Positions 33,004 through 43,667 of a stretch of 64,000 nt of DNA are shown one piece after another. Numbering within the stretch: position 1 is the stretch's first letter; each line of letters opens with the position of its first letter. The position numbers and the translations under genes were made by a program. The DNA lies in the NCBI GenBank assembly GCA_905147135.1, contig LR990060.1:10928001-10992000 (forward strand). The letters are read 5' to 3'. The notes under the pieces are model-generated. The model saw only the letters and a list, made by a program, of their open reading frames with translations. It searched no databases and had not been told where the DNA came from. The stretch is from Blastobasis lacticolella (lineage: Eukaryota > Arthropoda > Insecta > Lepidoptera > Blastobasidae).

Positions 33004-34640
33004 TTGAAAAACATACTAAAGATAGCTACATAACTAAAACAGAATTCGTTCAATTGATAAATCGTTCTACACAAATAAGTAGGTACTATGTCCTACTAAA
33101 ATGGTTCACTCATCTAGGGACCTACGTAGCGTAGGGAACCACTTATGAGACTAGTTTTGTTGAAACAGATTACAGACAGGTTTTACTAAATACCTACATG
33201 TTTTCATGAACAGATAAAAGCGTTGTCTTTTCTGCCTATTTCCCGTCGGAAAAGAACCAACGTTACGATTAGGTACTAGCTAGGTAGCATATCTTAAAGT
33301 CTAGCTAGAACCTAGACCTTTAAAGCATGTAGGTACGTACCTTTTTAAAGTTATTTTATGAAAACAAACAGCGTCAGGTGCCATACTTTCTTGCTTTCTT
33401 GTGGCTCGGATGACTGATAGGTATTAACTATCAAGTAAGCTTGCACTCGTATCGTAGCGTAGCTAGGTAGGTACACTCCATACACACAGATACACAACAC
33501 TACGCAGGCTCTGGTTGCTATGCAATACGTAAATAGGTAGGTACCATGGTGTTTGGCCTACTGCTAGCTTGCATTCATACACAGAATAATGATTATCACA
33601 ATACTTAAACGTTGAACGCTGAACACAGACAAGACTACGTTAATACTGGTACCTGAAGCTATAAATCATTCGTTCACATCGTTAACACTCTTATCACAGT
33701 TATCTTCACAATAGGTACTTAGGTATCCTACAACTACAACGCAACAATCATTTCGGTCACGCGAAAAGCTAAAAACTGAATGAACGAATACGACGCGAAA
33801 GTAGGCAAATTTCGTCAATGGTAGTCGCGCCGTGGGTCAAACCACAAAATAAAGAACGGCCCGCCAAAGTATTCTATTTTTAGATTTTGTAGCTTTCAGT
33901 TTCTATTTTGATGTCAAAAGCGCCGCCACAGCTCCGGCGCCGGCCTTGACCTTGACGGCACGTGCAAAAGGATTCGTACTTAGGGATCCGTGTTTTAGGG
34001 GTCTAACATATTTCGCCTTTTATGTTCTCTCGTTTTATGTTCTCCTGGTAGTTGCACCATAATGTTGATTTTTTTTTTATTTGTTAAAGTGAGTCTCAAG
34101 CGAATCCAACTGTGGGCTTAATAATAATCCTTATGGCGATGGCCTACATTTGCTTATCACGATTTTATCGGGTAGTTTGGTACAATGACAGTAACCTAGA
34201 CAGTAATTTCTAAAATTGTGTTTGGGTCCGTGCTCCACCTAGGTGACCTAGGTTCTCCAATTGGGTGAAGCATGGGATATTTACAGGTAAAGCTCCATCA
34301 ACTAAGAATCATTAAGTTAATTTTAGTTGATAAGAAATGTTCGTGAAAACGATAGGTACGATTACCTACGCGACACTGAAACATGACTGACAGACATGAC
34401 ATGAGAAAGCAAACTCGTAAAAAGACAAAGATGTTACATTAATTAGAGTTTGCTACATTAATATGCTACAGTAATTTGAATAAGACTACTTTGCTATTAG
34501 TTAGGTGGTGGTGCACTTTCGTAAAAACTATGAATGAACCTTTTGAATTAAAATCATAATTGATTACAATATTTTTTTGTACAGAACCCTCGAAACCAAA
34601 AAATACAAAACGGATTATTTAGACCTCCTTAATATTACGC
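33004..34640. other. Intergenic, nothing recognised
   Basis: No gene or bounded repeat is supported. 'taggtagg' and 'aggtacgtac' words recur in 33070-33560. A short GC-rich patch at 33925-33965 contains 'gcgccggccttgaccttga'. Confidence 0.35.
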
Positions 34641-34647
34641 CTAGTAC

Positions 34648-35085
34648 GTGGGGTGTCCATAAAATAAGCCAGTGCAAATACAGGCATGACGCATTTCATC
34701 TTAGTCCTCACAGTGACAACGCATCTGCTGTTCTGCATGTTTGTTGCCTGCAACCTAAATGCTTAAATCCTAGTACGTAAATAGTGTTGCTAGGTATTTT
34801 TTCAGCTATTCAAATTTAATATTCACCTTCTTGAATTCAAACATGAGTAGAATTTAATAATTACTATTAGATAGGTACTAAAATGACATCTTTCCTTATT
34901 TCGGAGCTGGCGGAAAAGTTCAACGAGAAATGCATAAACTTGTGCCAAGACTCACCCCACATGCATTCAACAGGATGTAAACTGAGTGAAAAAATAGACA
35001 AAAAAGTATAACAACAATATCGTGTAGTTTTGCTGCACTTTCCAAAAATATTAAAATCTAGTGAATGTACTTTATGGACACCCTG
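34648..35085. mobile_element. Inverted-repeat element, probable MITE
   Basis: GGGTGTCCATAAA near 34650 and TTTATGGACACCC near 35070 are perfect 13-bp complements, 420 bp apart. The interior begins with 'caggcatgacgcatttcatc' and 'cacagtgacaacgcatctgc', which resembles 39783-39830, so it contains or is another dispersed repeat. It is nested within the larger 30883-35715 interval. Confidence 0.55.
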
Positions 35086-35680
35086 TGATATCAGTATCCC
35101 GTACATAGTCCACCTGCTTCAGTCATGACAGCCTAGTACAATAGAAGATATGGCGCAGACGCGAAATCAAGCTGTAACTTTTTTGCCTATTAATGTTTAT
35201 TGTGTTTTCGCAATTAGTTTGAAGACTATGTACCTAGGTGCAACATTGTGTTGAAGGCAACAAAAAACAAATAAATTAAAGTAGAAACAAACATCGAAAT
35301 GTCTTGTTTTTGTGCCGGACTGCTCACGAGCTGCTTGTAATAATAATTTTATTAACCAGCCACTTGAGGTATTGATCGTAGTGATTTTTAGATTGAATTT
35401 TAAAACTCATATGAAACGGTAGGTAGAAAAGACTTAAAGGCACAAAACCTATATCCTATCTGTAACTGGTAAAATTGTATTATTCAGTTGATTGACCTGA
35501 TTATGAACTTGAGTGATCTATTACAACTGATTTCTAGAGATGCGGTCTTTCGTTTTCAAAATGTGATTATCGACATTGAAAAAGAAAAAGTTCGATAGTC
35601 ATTTTCTCGGTAACTATTCCACGCACGAAAAAAATAATTGTACCTATCGTTTTAATACGTTTAGCACTCCATCCAGTTCA

Positions 35681-35715
35681 CGGCTTTATACATGTATTAT
35701 GAAACACCCTGTATA
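35681..35715 (-). repeat. Right 35-bp terminal inverted repeat of the 4.8-kb interval
   Basis: Perfect inverse of 30883-30917, ending aaacaccctgtata. Sequence just inside the two ends does not match, so the repeat is a discrete terminal unit. Confidence 0.75.
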
Positions 35716-36024
35716 TGTTAATTCTTACATGTATTTTGTGAAACAATAAAAAAATTAGTTAAATACAGATGTAATCATTGTCTTATTGTTATCAAACCGC
35801 GATAACCTCATTCGATTGAGTATTTATGAAGTTAAAGACTGATTTGTAATGCCAGAAATGTATGGGCGTACTTGTATTTATTAATTTGCCGGTGAATGTA
35901 GCCTATTGCCCAGAAAACTCAGAATGGCACATAGGCTATTATTCATCCGGAGTCTGGAACCTTATTACAGAAGTTCACGCTTTGTCCAAGTAAAATTCGG
36001 TTATAACATTCCAGACACGGGCAA

Positions 36025-36245
36025 AAGCATGCCTGTCTGCCACGCAAGAGGTCCCGGGTTGGGTTCCCGGCCGGGCAGAAATTGAAATGATGAATTTTAA
36101 TTTCTGTTAGGGGTCTGGGTGTTCTATGTAAAATAAGTATGTATTTAAAAAAGTATATAAGTAGTTTATCTAGCACCTATAACACAAGCTTTGCTTACTT
36201 TGGGGCTAGATGGCGTTGTGTGAATTTGTCCATGATTATTATTAT
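36025..36245 (+). repeat. SINE family B copy
   Basis: This matches the 7077 copy from 'cctgtctgccacgcaagagg' through 'gggcagaaattgaaatgatg' to 'ggggctagatggcgttgtg'. The B-box is ggttgggttcc. Confidence 0.8.
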
Positions 36246-36529
36246 TATAAATATTTCTTAATCTGCTGAATTTGTTTCCTTTTTAAGCTAAGAACTATCT
36301 CTCTATTAAACTACTCTTATCGAAATTGGACCATCCCTGCGGTAGCTACGATATCACATTCAAATGCAATAGGTAGCTGCACTCTCACAACACTTGCCTT
36401 TTTGCGGTGAGGATAAAAAGGCGCCTACATCATTACATACCACCGAAGCGCGCCAGTTTTCCTGCACGTCACTCAAGATAAAACAGGCAAACAGATCTTG
36501 ACTCACTACGGTGTAAACACGGCCCGCTC

Positions 36530-36564
36530 TATTTAAGACAACACCACCTCATTAGCACCACAGT
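36530..36564 (+). promoter_or_regulatory. Core promoter of the 36585 gene
   Basis: TATTTAA at 36530-36536 and ACAGT at 36560-36564, spaced 30 bp exactly as at 27190-27224. Confidence 0.7.
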
Positions 36565-36584
36565 GTCAAACGAACTAAGGAAAC

Positions 36585-36938
36585 ATGCGCTCACTTGTTA
36601 TACTCGCGTTGTGTTTAGCAGCTTGCTATGGGCAGAGTCACGACTTGTTGGTCGGACAAGCGAGTTACGGTGACGTCGTGGTGTTTAGGACTACAGAAGT
36701 CAAGTACGGGGTCCCGTTGTTCGTGAGGACCAGCATCATTGAATACCCTCCGCCGGGGCAGAATAACAATGTCTATATTAAAGCGATACAAGTGAAGGAC
36801 AACGAGAAGGATGGGACCGGAGGCTACCCCACCGTTTCGTCAGGCGGCGTTGGCCAGAGATTCGTGAAGATCAAGCTGAAGACCCAACGCAGCTATGGCT
36901 TCAACTTCACAATCACTATCTATGGACGATACCTCTGA
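36585..36938 (+). CDS. Secreted MBF2/REPAT-family protein (duplicate B)
   Basis: A 117-residue single-exon protein, same length as its duplicate at 27245-27598, with signal peptide MRSLVILALCLAACYGQ. The domain shows VYIKAIQVKDNEKDGTGGYP, SSGGVGQRFVKIKLKTQR and GFNFTITIYGRY. Differences from the duplicate concentrate just after the signal peptide (residues 21-28) and in the DN..DG loop, while the GGVGQRFVKIKLK strand is unchanged, a pattern that suggests surface diversification around a fixed core. The copies are 9 kb apart in the same orientation, with transposon debris between. Confidence 0.9.
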   Translation: MRSLVILALCLAACYGQSHDLLVGQASYGDVVVFRTTEVKYGVPLFVRTSIIEYPPPGQNNNVYIKAIQVKDNEKDGTGGYPTVSSGGVGQRFVKIKLKTQRSYGFNFTITIYGRYL

Positions 36939-37139
36939 TTTCGTACTTGAATAGTGACCGTTATATTGTATTTGAGTGATCAAATGAGCTGAAGTGATCA
37001 TGTTCGAGACTACGTGTATTTTCTGCCAAATTGCTGGTGCCATTAATGTATAAGAAAGTGCTATGGAGGCTTAAGTGTTAAATTTAATGTACATATAAAT
37101 TATTTGTTGAAAATATAAGTTGTGGTTTTATTGAGTAAC

Positions 37140-37870
37140 TATATTTCGTACGGGTACACGGGGGAAAATTATTAAAATTACATTATGATTGAAATCACCT
37201 TTCGTACACTAGTTCCATTTTATTACACCAATTTTATTAAATTGCAACCGTTTAATATTAACTCATCTTCAGGCAATTATTTTTACTCACATTTAAATAT
37301 TACTCAAAAAAGAATTAACGTTTTTAAAGGATGTAAAGAACAACATTTAGAACGAAGGTAGTTATGTAATAATAACTGTGAAGTTATGGCAGTATGTTCG
37401 TTCATGAATGATTCACGTTTCACGTTCAACGCATATTTTACTTCTACGAATACAATGTTAATGTAAATCGCTATATTCTCATGTCTGGTTTAGCTATATC
37501 AGTTTCAAGCCGCTAGATGAGATGGGATGAAACAGCTCGAGCTAAGTAGATAAAAGAATAGGTTCATAATATTGCAATAGTATTTCTTAACTAATTTCTA
37601 TGCAACAAGTTAACCACAACAAGTAAGTTAGTGCAATACGGGGAAAGGCGTGATAGTATGAATGTAACTATGTATTGTAATATTGTAGGTGTGTAGAAAT
37701 TATGTAATTAAGTAACAGCATCAGTACCTACTTATTAATATTGTATGTGTGATGGTGAAGGCGAAATTATCGTTGAGACAAACCTCAAAGGGGTTTACCA
37801 ATGTGTTGTATTGAAGGTTGTAATGTTTTTGTTAATAAATAAATCTAAATCTAATCTAATCTAAAAACCG
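37140..37870. other. Intergenic ending in a retroelement tail
   Basis: The last part (about 37600-37862) ends with 'aataaataaatctaaatcta' and further tcta/atcta words, the tail type also seen at 61015-61040, so it is probably a LINE 3' UTR. No gene. Confidence 0.45.
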
Positions 37871-38009
37871 CGTTTACATACAGAGAGATCAGTGCAAACA
37901 CAGAAAACCAGCCAACAATTGAAAATTTTATTGTCACAATAGCTTCCCTCTAATGCATCATTCGCCTCGCCATACAATCGTAAGTCGAAAGGGATGAAAT
38001 TTTACTCGG

Positions 38010-38219
38010 ACACCACACGTGTCATACAAAAAATACATACATAGCATGTGTCCTATGTATCTCTATGTGCTTTAATCTTTTAAACTATGCAACGGATTAT
38101 AATGCGATTTTAAACAATAGATAGAGTGTGATTCAAGAGGAAGGTTTATAAGCAAGAAAAAATTGTAGGTAGGTTTTAAATCAGCTGTACGCGAACGAAG
38201 TCGCGCCGAGTCCACTAGT
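38010..38219 (+). mobile_element. Non-autonomous Helitron
   Basis: The 3' end has a tacgcgaacgaagtcgcg hairpin (stem CGCGA/TCGCG), then ccgagtcca and CTAG, T. The body shares 'caatagatagagtg' and 'aagaggaaggtttata' with the copies at 2489-2875 and 61797. The 5' boundary is approximate. Confidence 0.7.
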
Positions 38220-38499
38220 ATCATATATACGGCAGTGCTCACATCTCGATCTAGAGCTAGTTCAACTGTATCGTCGATGTGAATTTAAGCGGTTATTCGA
38301 TTAGAGATAACCGCAAAGTTACTAATGACAACGCACAACATATTGGAAACGAAGCTGTCTATAGCAAGATAAGTTAAAACAGGTAGTCAGTTACAGAGTA
38401 AATAACACCCCAGCATACAGTTAATTATGCTGGGGGGACCATTCACGTACCTCGGATTCAATACTCAATTTATGATATTCTATAGGTTATAGAAAAGCG

Positions 38500-38755
38500 T
38501 GGTGTCCAGCAGAGTAGAATATCACCAACTCTTACACTCGCGGGTGTTGTACAAGGCGACTAATGTTTTCGAGGCAAAATATTTAGAGTCTCCGTAGGCT
38601 GGAAAATCGGCAGCAGCGTTTTCCAGTTATGTCTATAACACTGCGATCTCAAATCCGCTTGCTAAGTGTGAAGATTATGGCAATAACCTACCCCTTCCGT
38701 GGGAGAGGCCCTAAGTACTCTCTCTAGTGGACTGTTACGGCTGTGATGATGAGAA
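38500..38755 (-). repeat. Interspersed repeat family C, copy
   Basis: Minus-strand copy: 'gtggtgtccagcagagtaga', 'aggcgactaatgttttcgag', and 'gattatggcaataacct' near the right end. Confidence 0.85.
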
Positions 38756-39214
38756 ATTAATGATGTAAACTGTTAAATAACATTTACGTAACATTATTCT
38801 AGTCATATAGTTCTCCATGGACCTTGTCAAGGTAACACAAAAGAGAGACTCTTCACGAGTCCCAAAATATCTTCTCCGATGTAAAATCCCGCATTTCTTT
38901 GGCTTGGGCCGAATGGTGGGAGTTCACAGCGGTTACTTGCGACCCTAAAATCCCTATAGTATAGCTCAAGGGGATGGGGATAATATACAAGAATATGTTA
39001 GGCCTATGTGTGATGCTCTATGGCTGTGAGAGTTGACCGGCGATAAAGACGTTTCTTTTAAAATGGACTAGTTCGGCATTTGACCACCACCTCACCTGGT
39101 GGTAAGTGACGATGTGGCCTGTCTAGAAACAGCCTATTCACTCTAGCTTTGAAGGCGTCTAGATTATAATAATCAGGATAGGTATAATAATAGGTAGGGC
39201 ATAGCGGGGTATCT

Positions 39215-39540
39215 CGTTCGAATTGGAGTCGCCCGACTGGGGAAGTACCTCCACCTTACAGAATATCGCAGCTAAATAATACTCTTTTAAATAGTATTGT
39301 GTTTCTGCCGGTGAGTAAGGTTTCCAGTGCTCCATGGGGTGGGGATTTGGGGAACCGTGGCGTTGGCAGTGGAGTTGCATTTGCTTTTTGCTGCCAGAGC
39401 AACGTGTTATAGAGGTGGGCAACGAATTAGCGATACTCTCGGTGTTGCTAATGTCTATAGGCAGTGGTGACCACTTTCCATCAGGTGGCCCGGTTGCCTG
39501 TTTGCCTACCGTATGATATAAAAAAAAAAAAAAAAATTAA
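39215..39540 (+). mobile_element. Family D-related retroelement with A-rich tail
   Basis: Near-identical to 15570-15870 in the opposite orientation, from 'cgcccgactggggaagtacc' to 'tgcctaccgtatgatataaa' and a 15-A tail. The open frames 39159-39422 and 39334-39516 belong to it. Confidence 0.85.
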
Positions 39541-39960
39541 AGCGGTTTGTGGGGATAGGTGGAAGGTCCAGAACATGAGGATGAAGCGCTCGCCCGTATC
39601 GCGTCTCCTGATGGCCAAAAGGGGCCGGCGGAATGAGGTCGTGCAATTCTGAACGATGCGTGTGCATGAAAATGCTGCGATGGATAGGTGGCGTTACTCG
39701 ACTCGTGCGAATCTGTAACGAGTACGTCTGTGGTAGCCTTGGCGAGAGAGACAATGCGGATAAGATTGATGAGGTAATTACAAGCATGAGACATTTCATC
39801 TCAGTCTTCACAGTGACAACGCACCTGCGGTTCTACATTTTTGTTATCTGCAATCTATGAGTATGAATTGTAGATGTTATGGGCAACAGTTACCACTTAC
39901 CATCAGATGGGCTGTCTGCTCGTTTGCCACTGAACAGCTTAAATTTTTTTTTTTAATTAC
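39541..39960. other. Retroelement debris
   Basis: The open frames on both strands (39464-39860) overlap one another. 'gaggatgaagcgctcgcccg' and 'ggccggcggaatgaggtcgt' look like decayed LINE coding sequence. 'catgagacatttcatctcag' with 'cacagtgacaacgcacctgc' is shared with 34685-34735. No host gene is called. Confidence 0.4.
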
Positions 39961-40009
39961 TTTACTAGCCAGGCATTTGACCGCCACCTCACCTGGTGAT
40001 AAGTGACGA

Positions 40010-40600
40010 TGCGGCCGACGATGGAATATGGCGGAACATTAGGCTGGTTGGATCACGTTCTGCGTAAGCCTAAGGAATACGTGTCTAAATCGGTGTTTGA
40101 ACCTGCCGGTATCAGGAAAGACAACCCGCGGGAGGCCCAGGAAGCAAATGATTGATATCGCCGAATCGGATGCAAGAGCCTATGACATGAGGATGTTGAA
40201 GACCGGGCGAAGTGGAGGAATAAGCTGGAACAGAATAGAATAGAATAATAATTTATTCGACATTTACATTTATTACTTACATTATATAGGTAGGTACACT
40301 AAGATGATAACGATGATAATGTTTTCAATCAGCAGCTTTCGGAAAAATACCGACCGCAATCCCGATGTCCAAAATATCATTCTTTCGCTATGTCTAGTTG
40401 GTAATAGTAAGTTTTAGTAAAGAAAGATTTTGCCCTGGAGGCCGGTCTCATAGGAAAATAGAACGATATCCATAGCCAAATAGATAACCAATATATCACT
40501 TAAAATTGCATATCTGAAGTGGTTAGGATGTCTGGCACATACAGCGTAGGACGACTCCCGATACGATGGAAGGACTTCGAGGAGAAGTAGTTAGCACAAA
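40010..40600 (+). pseudogene. RTE-like LINE remnants
   Basis: 40030-40230 translates in pieces to RTE C-terminal motifs (a basic RPRKQMIDIAES-like block and D-A-R-A-Y-D). 40505-40590 'catatctgaagtggttagga' and 'acagcgtaggacgactcccg' recurs at 43088-43170. Stops and frame changes are frequent. It is non-functional. Confidence 0.5.
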
Positions 40601-40744
40601 ATAGACTATGATGCGATGAGGTCTTTTATGTTTCTACAAACAGAAAACTGTAAATTCAAAAATAGTAATAAATTAATATACATACGACTGCACTACACGA
40701 AATGGACATCACAAATGGAAAAAAGAAATACATTTATTTCATGC

Positions 40745-40975
40745 ACATACACATACCTCTTAGGTATGTGTGGGTGTCGTATAAATGTTTTCGAAGCAAA
40801 AACTCTGAGTCTCTATAGCCTGGAAAATGGGCAGCAGCAGTGTTTTCTATTGTTATATTTATAATACTGCGATCTCAAACCCGCCTGCCAAGCGTAAAGA
40901 TTATGGCAATAACGTCTCCTTTCGTGGGAGAGGCCCTAAGTCCTGCAGTGGACTGTTATGGGCTGTGATGATGAC
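40745..40975 (-). repeat. Interspersed repeat family C, copy
   Basis: Partial minus-strand copy ending 'cctgcagtggactgttatgg'. Its left part starts at 'gtgggtgtcgtataa'. Confidence 0.8.
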
Positions 40976-41395
40976 GATAACATATTCGTAGAATAAATTA
41001 CAGATAGTGTTATAAGTCAGTTATTATAATAAGTCAGTACATTGTTTAATTATAGTCTTAACATTATAATTACAATTAAAAATAACATAAATAATTCAGT
41101 CATTACAAAAACTTGTCTACATGATTAAAAGTCTTAGCCCAACGGTTAAGCCCTATTACAACTTGTAAACTTCATTATTTTATACAGTTATGCGTACATT
41201 CTTACTGAATAAGTATACATTCTTCAGTTCGGTAGAGACTCATCCATTGTTGGAAGAAAGGAAAATCAACTGACTTACTGGTGCATAGGACTCTATCAGG
41301 CTTGTGGAGTCCACCTGGATGGACGTCAAGCAAAATGCTTAAATTGTTCTTTTCCGCTATGAAAGATATAATAGCCAGCATAATTCAAGGGTTCA

Positions 41396-41652
41396 TCATC
41401 ACAGCCCGTAACAGTCCACTGCAGGACTTAGGGCCTCTCCCACGAAAGGGGGGTTATTGCCATAATCTCCACGCTTGGCAGGCGGGTTGGAGATCGCAGT
41501 ATTTAAATATAACAATGGAAAATGCTGCTGCCCATTTTCCAGACTACGGAGACTCTTGATCTTTTGCCTCGAAAACATTAGTCGCCTTGTACGACACCCA
41601 TGAGTGTAAGGGGTTGGTGCTATTCTACTCTGCCGGACACCACACGGCCAAT
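41396..41652 (+). repeat. Interspersed repeat family C, copy
   Basis: Full plus-strand copy from 'catcacagcccgtaacagtc' to 'ggacaccacacggcca'. The minus-strand frame 41399-41662 is an artefact of it. Confidence 0.85.
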
Positions 41653-41659
41653 AAGTTTT

Positions 41660-43565
41660 CAAATGAAAATAATATTTTTATAACAAACTCTTAATGCGCG
41701 TTATAGCACCTACTCATGAAGACCATTTCAAAGAGCCCAAACACGATGAGGTTATCTTATTGCGATCTTTAGTTCCTATGACCACCTTCCGACTCCATCA
41801 TCAGACCAGCTCCTTGGTACCATATTAATGCATTGACGTCTAAGTTTATTTTATTTTATTTATTAGTTCATTTCACAGTTTAACAGCAATTAAATACATA
41901 TAAAATATTGGTATATTATGGTAAGTTACATAGGTATATCAAATGTCAGCTTAATCGGCCACCAACAAATGGTCGAAAAATGGTTTACAATTTTTGACGG
42001 ACAACTTACATACATAAGAACAGTGCAAGGTAAATAAAAGCTTGCAAAAAGCATACAGATCATAGGATCCAAACTTTAAACCACACCGCACTATACTTTT
42101 TCATACCAGCCGAAGAGTTGCGGTCGAAGGGAATCTTACGGCCGGCCTGGTATTACGGGCTCCCAAACACTAAACAGGCAACAGGATCGCAGGTTATTCA
42201 ACGTACGCAGCATTCCATTGTTAGACTGAATCTTGCTCCAAATTATTGGATCTAGATTCTCGCCAGCGGCTCCGCCTGCGTGGATAACACATTATATCGC
42301 GCGAGTTCGCGAGTATGAAGCGTAACAGACATACAAACAGATACATAGTTACTTCGCATGAAGAAAAGAAACCCAGCGACACGTGGGTAGCAGTGTCCAA
42401 TTTTCAGTTTTCAGGCAATACATTGACAAACTCAATATGTTACCAACGCCTGTGTCTGTCTAGGGCTTCAGCCATGACCGATTCAATTACAAGTTCTGTT
42501 TTGAAACTTTAAACATTATGTTAGGCACTTACTTCTATCTCGCAGCTACTTCCAAAATCTAAACCTCTATATGTATCTATAGTATTGTATAGATTTTTAT
42601 TACAACCTTGCTAAGTAACATTTGTTGCAGTACTATCCTTATCGCTAATGTTCAGAATTAAGGTAATAACTTGCTTGAGTTGTATCCCTGACTATTTAAC
42701 GGTGTTTAACGATTCATGTCATATTATAATCTTATTACGATGTAATTTCATGGAGGATTACATGCTTCATTTCGAACATGAGGTGTATCCCTGAAACTGA
42801 TCGAATAATCTAAAATGGAAAGTTAATAGGCGAATATTATAACATGTTTTTCTTCTATTGGGACCATGTCTGTAATTGCTGGATGGTTTATGTGGAAGCT
42901 GTAAGAGAAGTAGGAAAGCGAACCCTGAAATAAGCCGGGATAGACGCTAACATGATGAAGATGATGATGTTAATTAGCGGCTTTCGGAAAAATCCCGTCC
43001 GCAATATGTCAAAGTCTCAACTTTGCCATAACCAACCAATTTTGCCATGTAGGCCTTACAGAACGTAGTGACCGATATCGCAATTAAAATTGCATATCTG
43101 AAGTGAGTAGGATGTCTGCTACATACAGCGTAGGACGACTCCCGATTTAAGGACCTCGTGGGGAAGCAGTTGGCAAGAAATCTTAAACTACTAATTACCT
43201 ACCAAAAATGTTAAAGAGTCCTGTAGATTTGTAAGCCAAGGCAGCTTACATGGAAATCAGTAAGAAACAAAGTATTTAGGAAACAAAACTGCAAAACCGC
43301 CGTATAATTTTGACGCTGTATGACTCGCTTATTGGCTCGTGACTGACTACCTCAATTCAATTCAATGCAAAGCATTTATTGCATATAACATGGTTACAAT
43401 ACAGGTGATCATATAAAGTAACGTGCTTAAATGTAACACCCCTCGTTGCTCAATAGATAAGACGGTGCCACCAATATGCGAGAAATTAAAAAGAGAGTAC
43501 CTACCTACTAACACAAAACCCATACAAAATCATGCCTCAGTTTCGCATAAACGCTGCACATTACA
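41660..43565. other. Intergenic with repeat fragments
   Basis: 41853-41930 matches the 8637 LINE end. 42905-42972 is the 'aagccgggat' repeat with a gatgatgatg end. 43005-43175 is an RTE trace also seen at 40490-40590. 43355-43400 has a 'caattcaattcaatg' retroelement tail. No gene. Confidence 0.45.
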
Positions 43566-43578
43566 CATCCAATTTCAG

Positions 43579-43610
43579 TATATATAGTGCACGCTGCAAA
43601 CCTCCACAGT
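43579..43610 (+). promoter_or_regulatory. Core promoter of the 43668 gene
   Basis: TATATATA at 43579-43586 with an ACAGT initiator at 43606-43610, 27 bp apart. This places the 5' UTR at about 60 bases and the frame's first Met (43587) upstream of the transcript start, so translation begins at 43668. Confidence 0.65.
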
Positions 43611-43667
43611 ATTGGTGGTGTAGTGAGGCGGTCCTGTAGAGCATCTACCGCCGTACACTACAGAACC

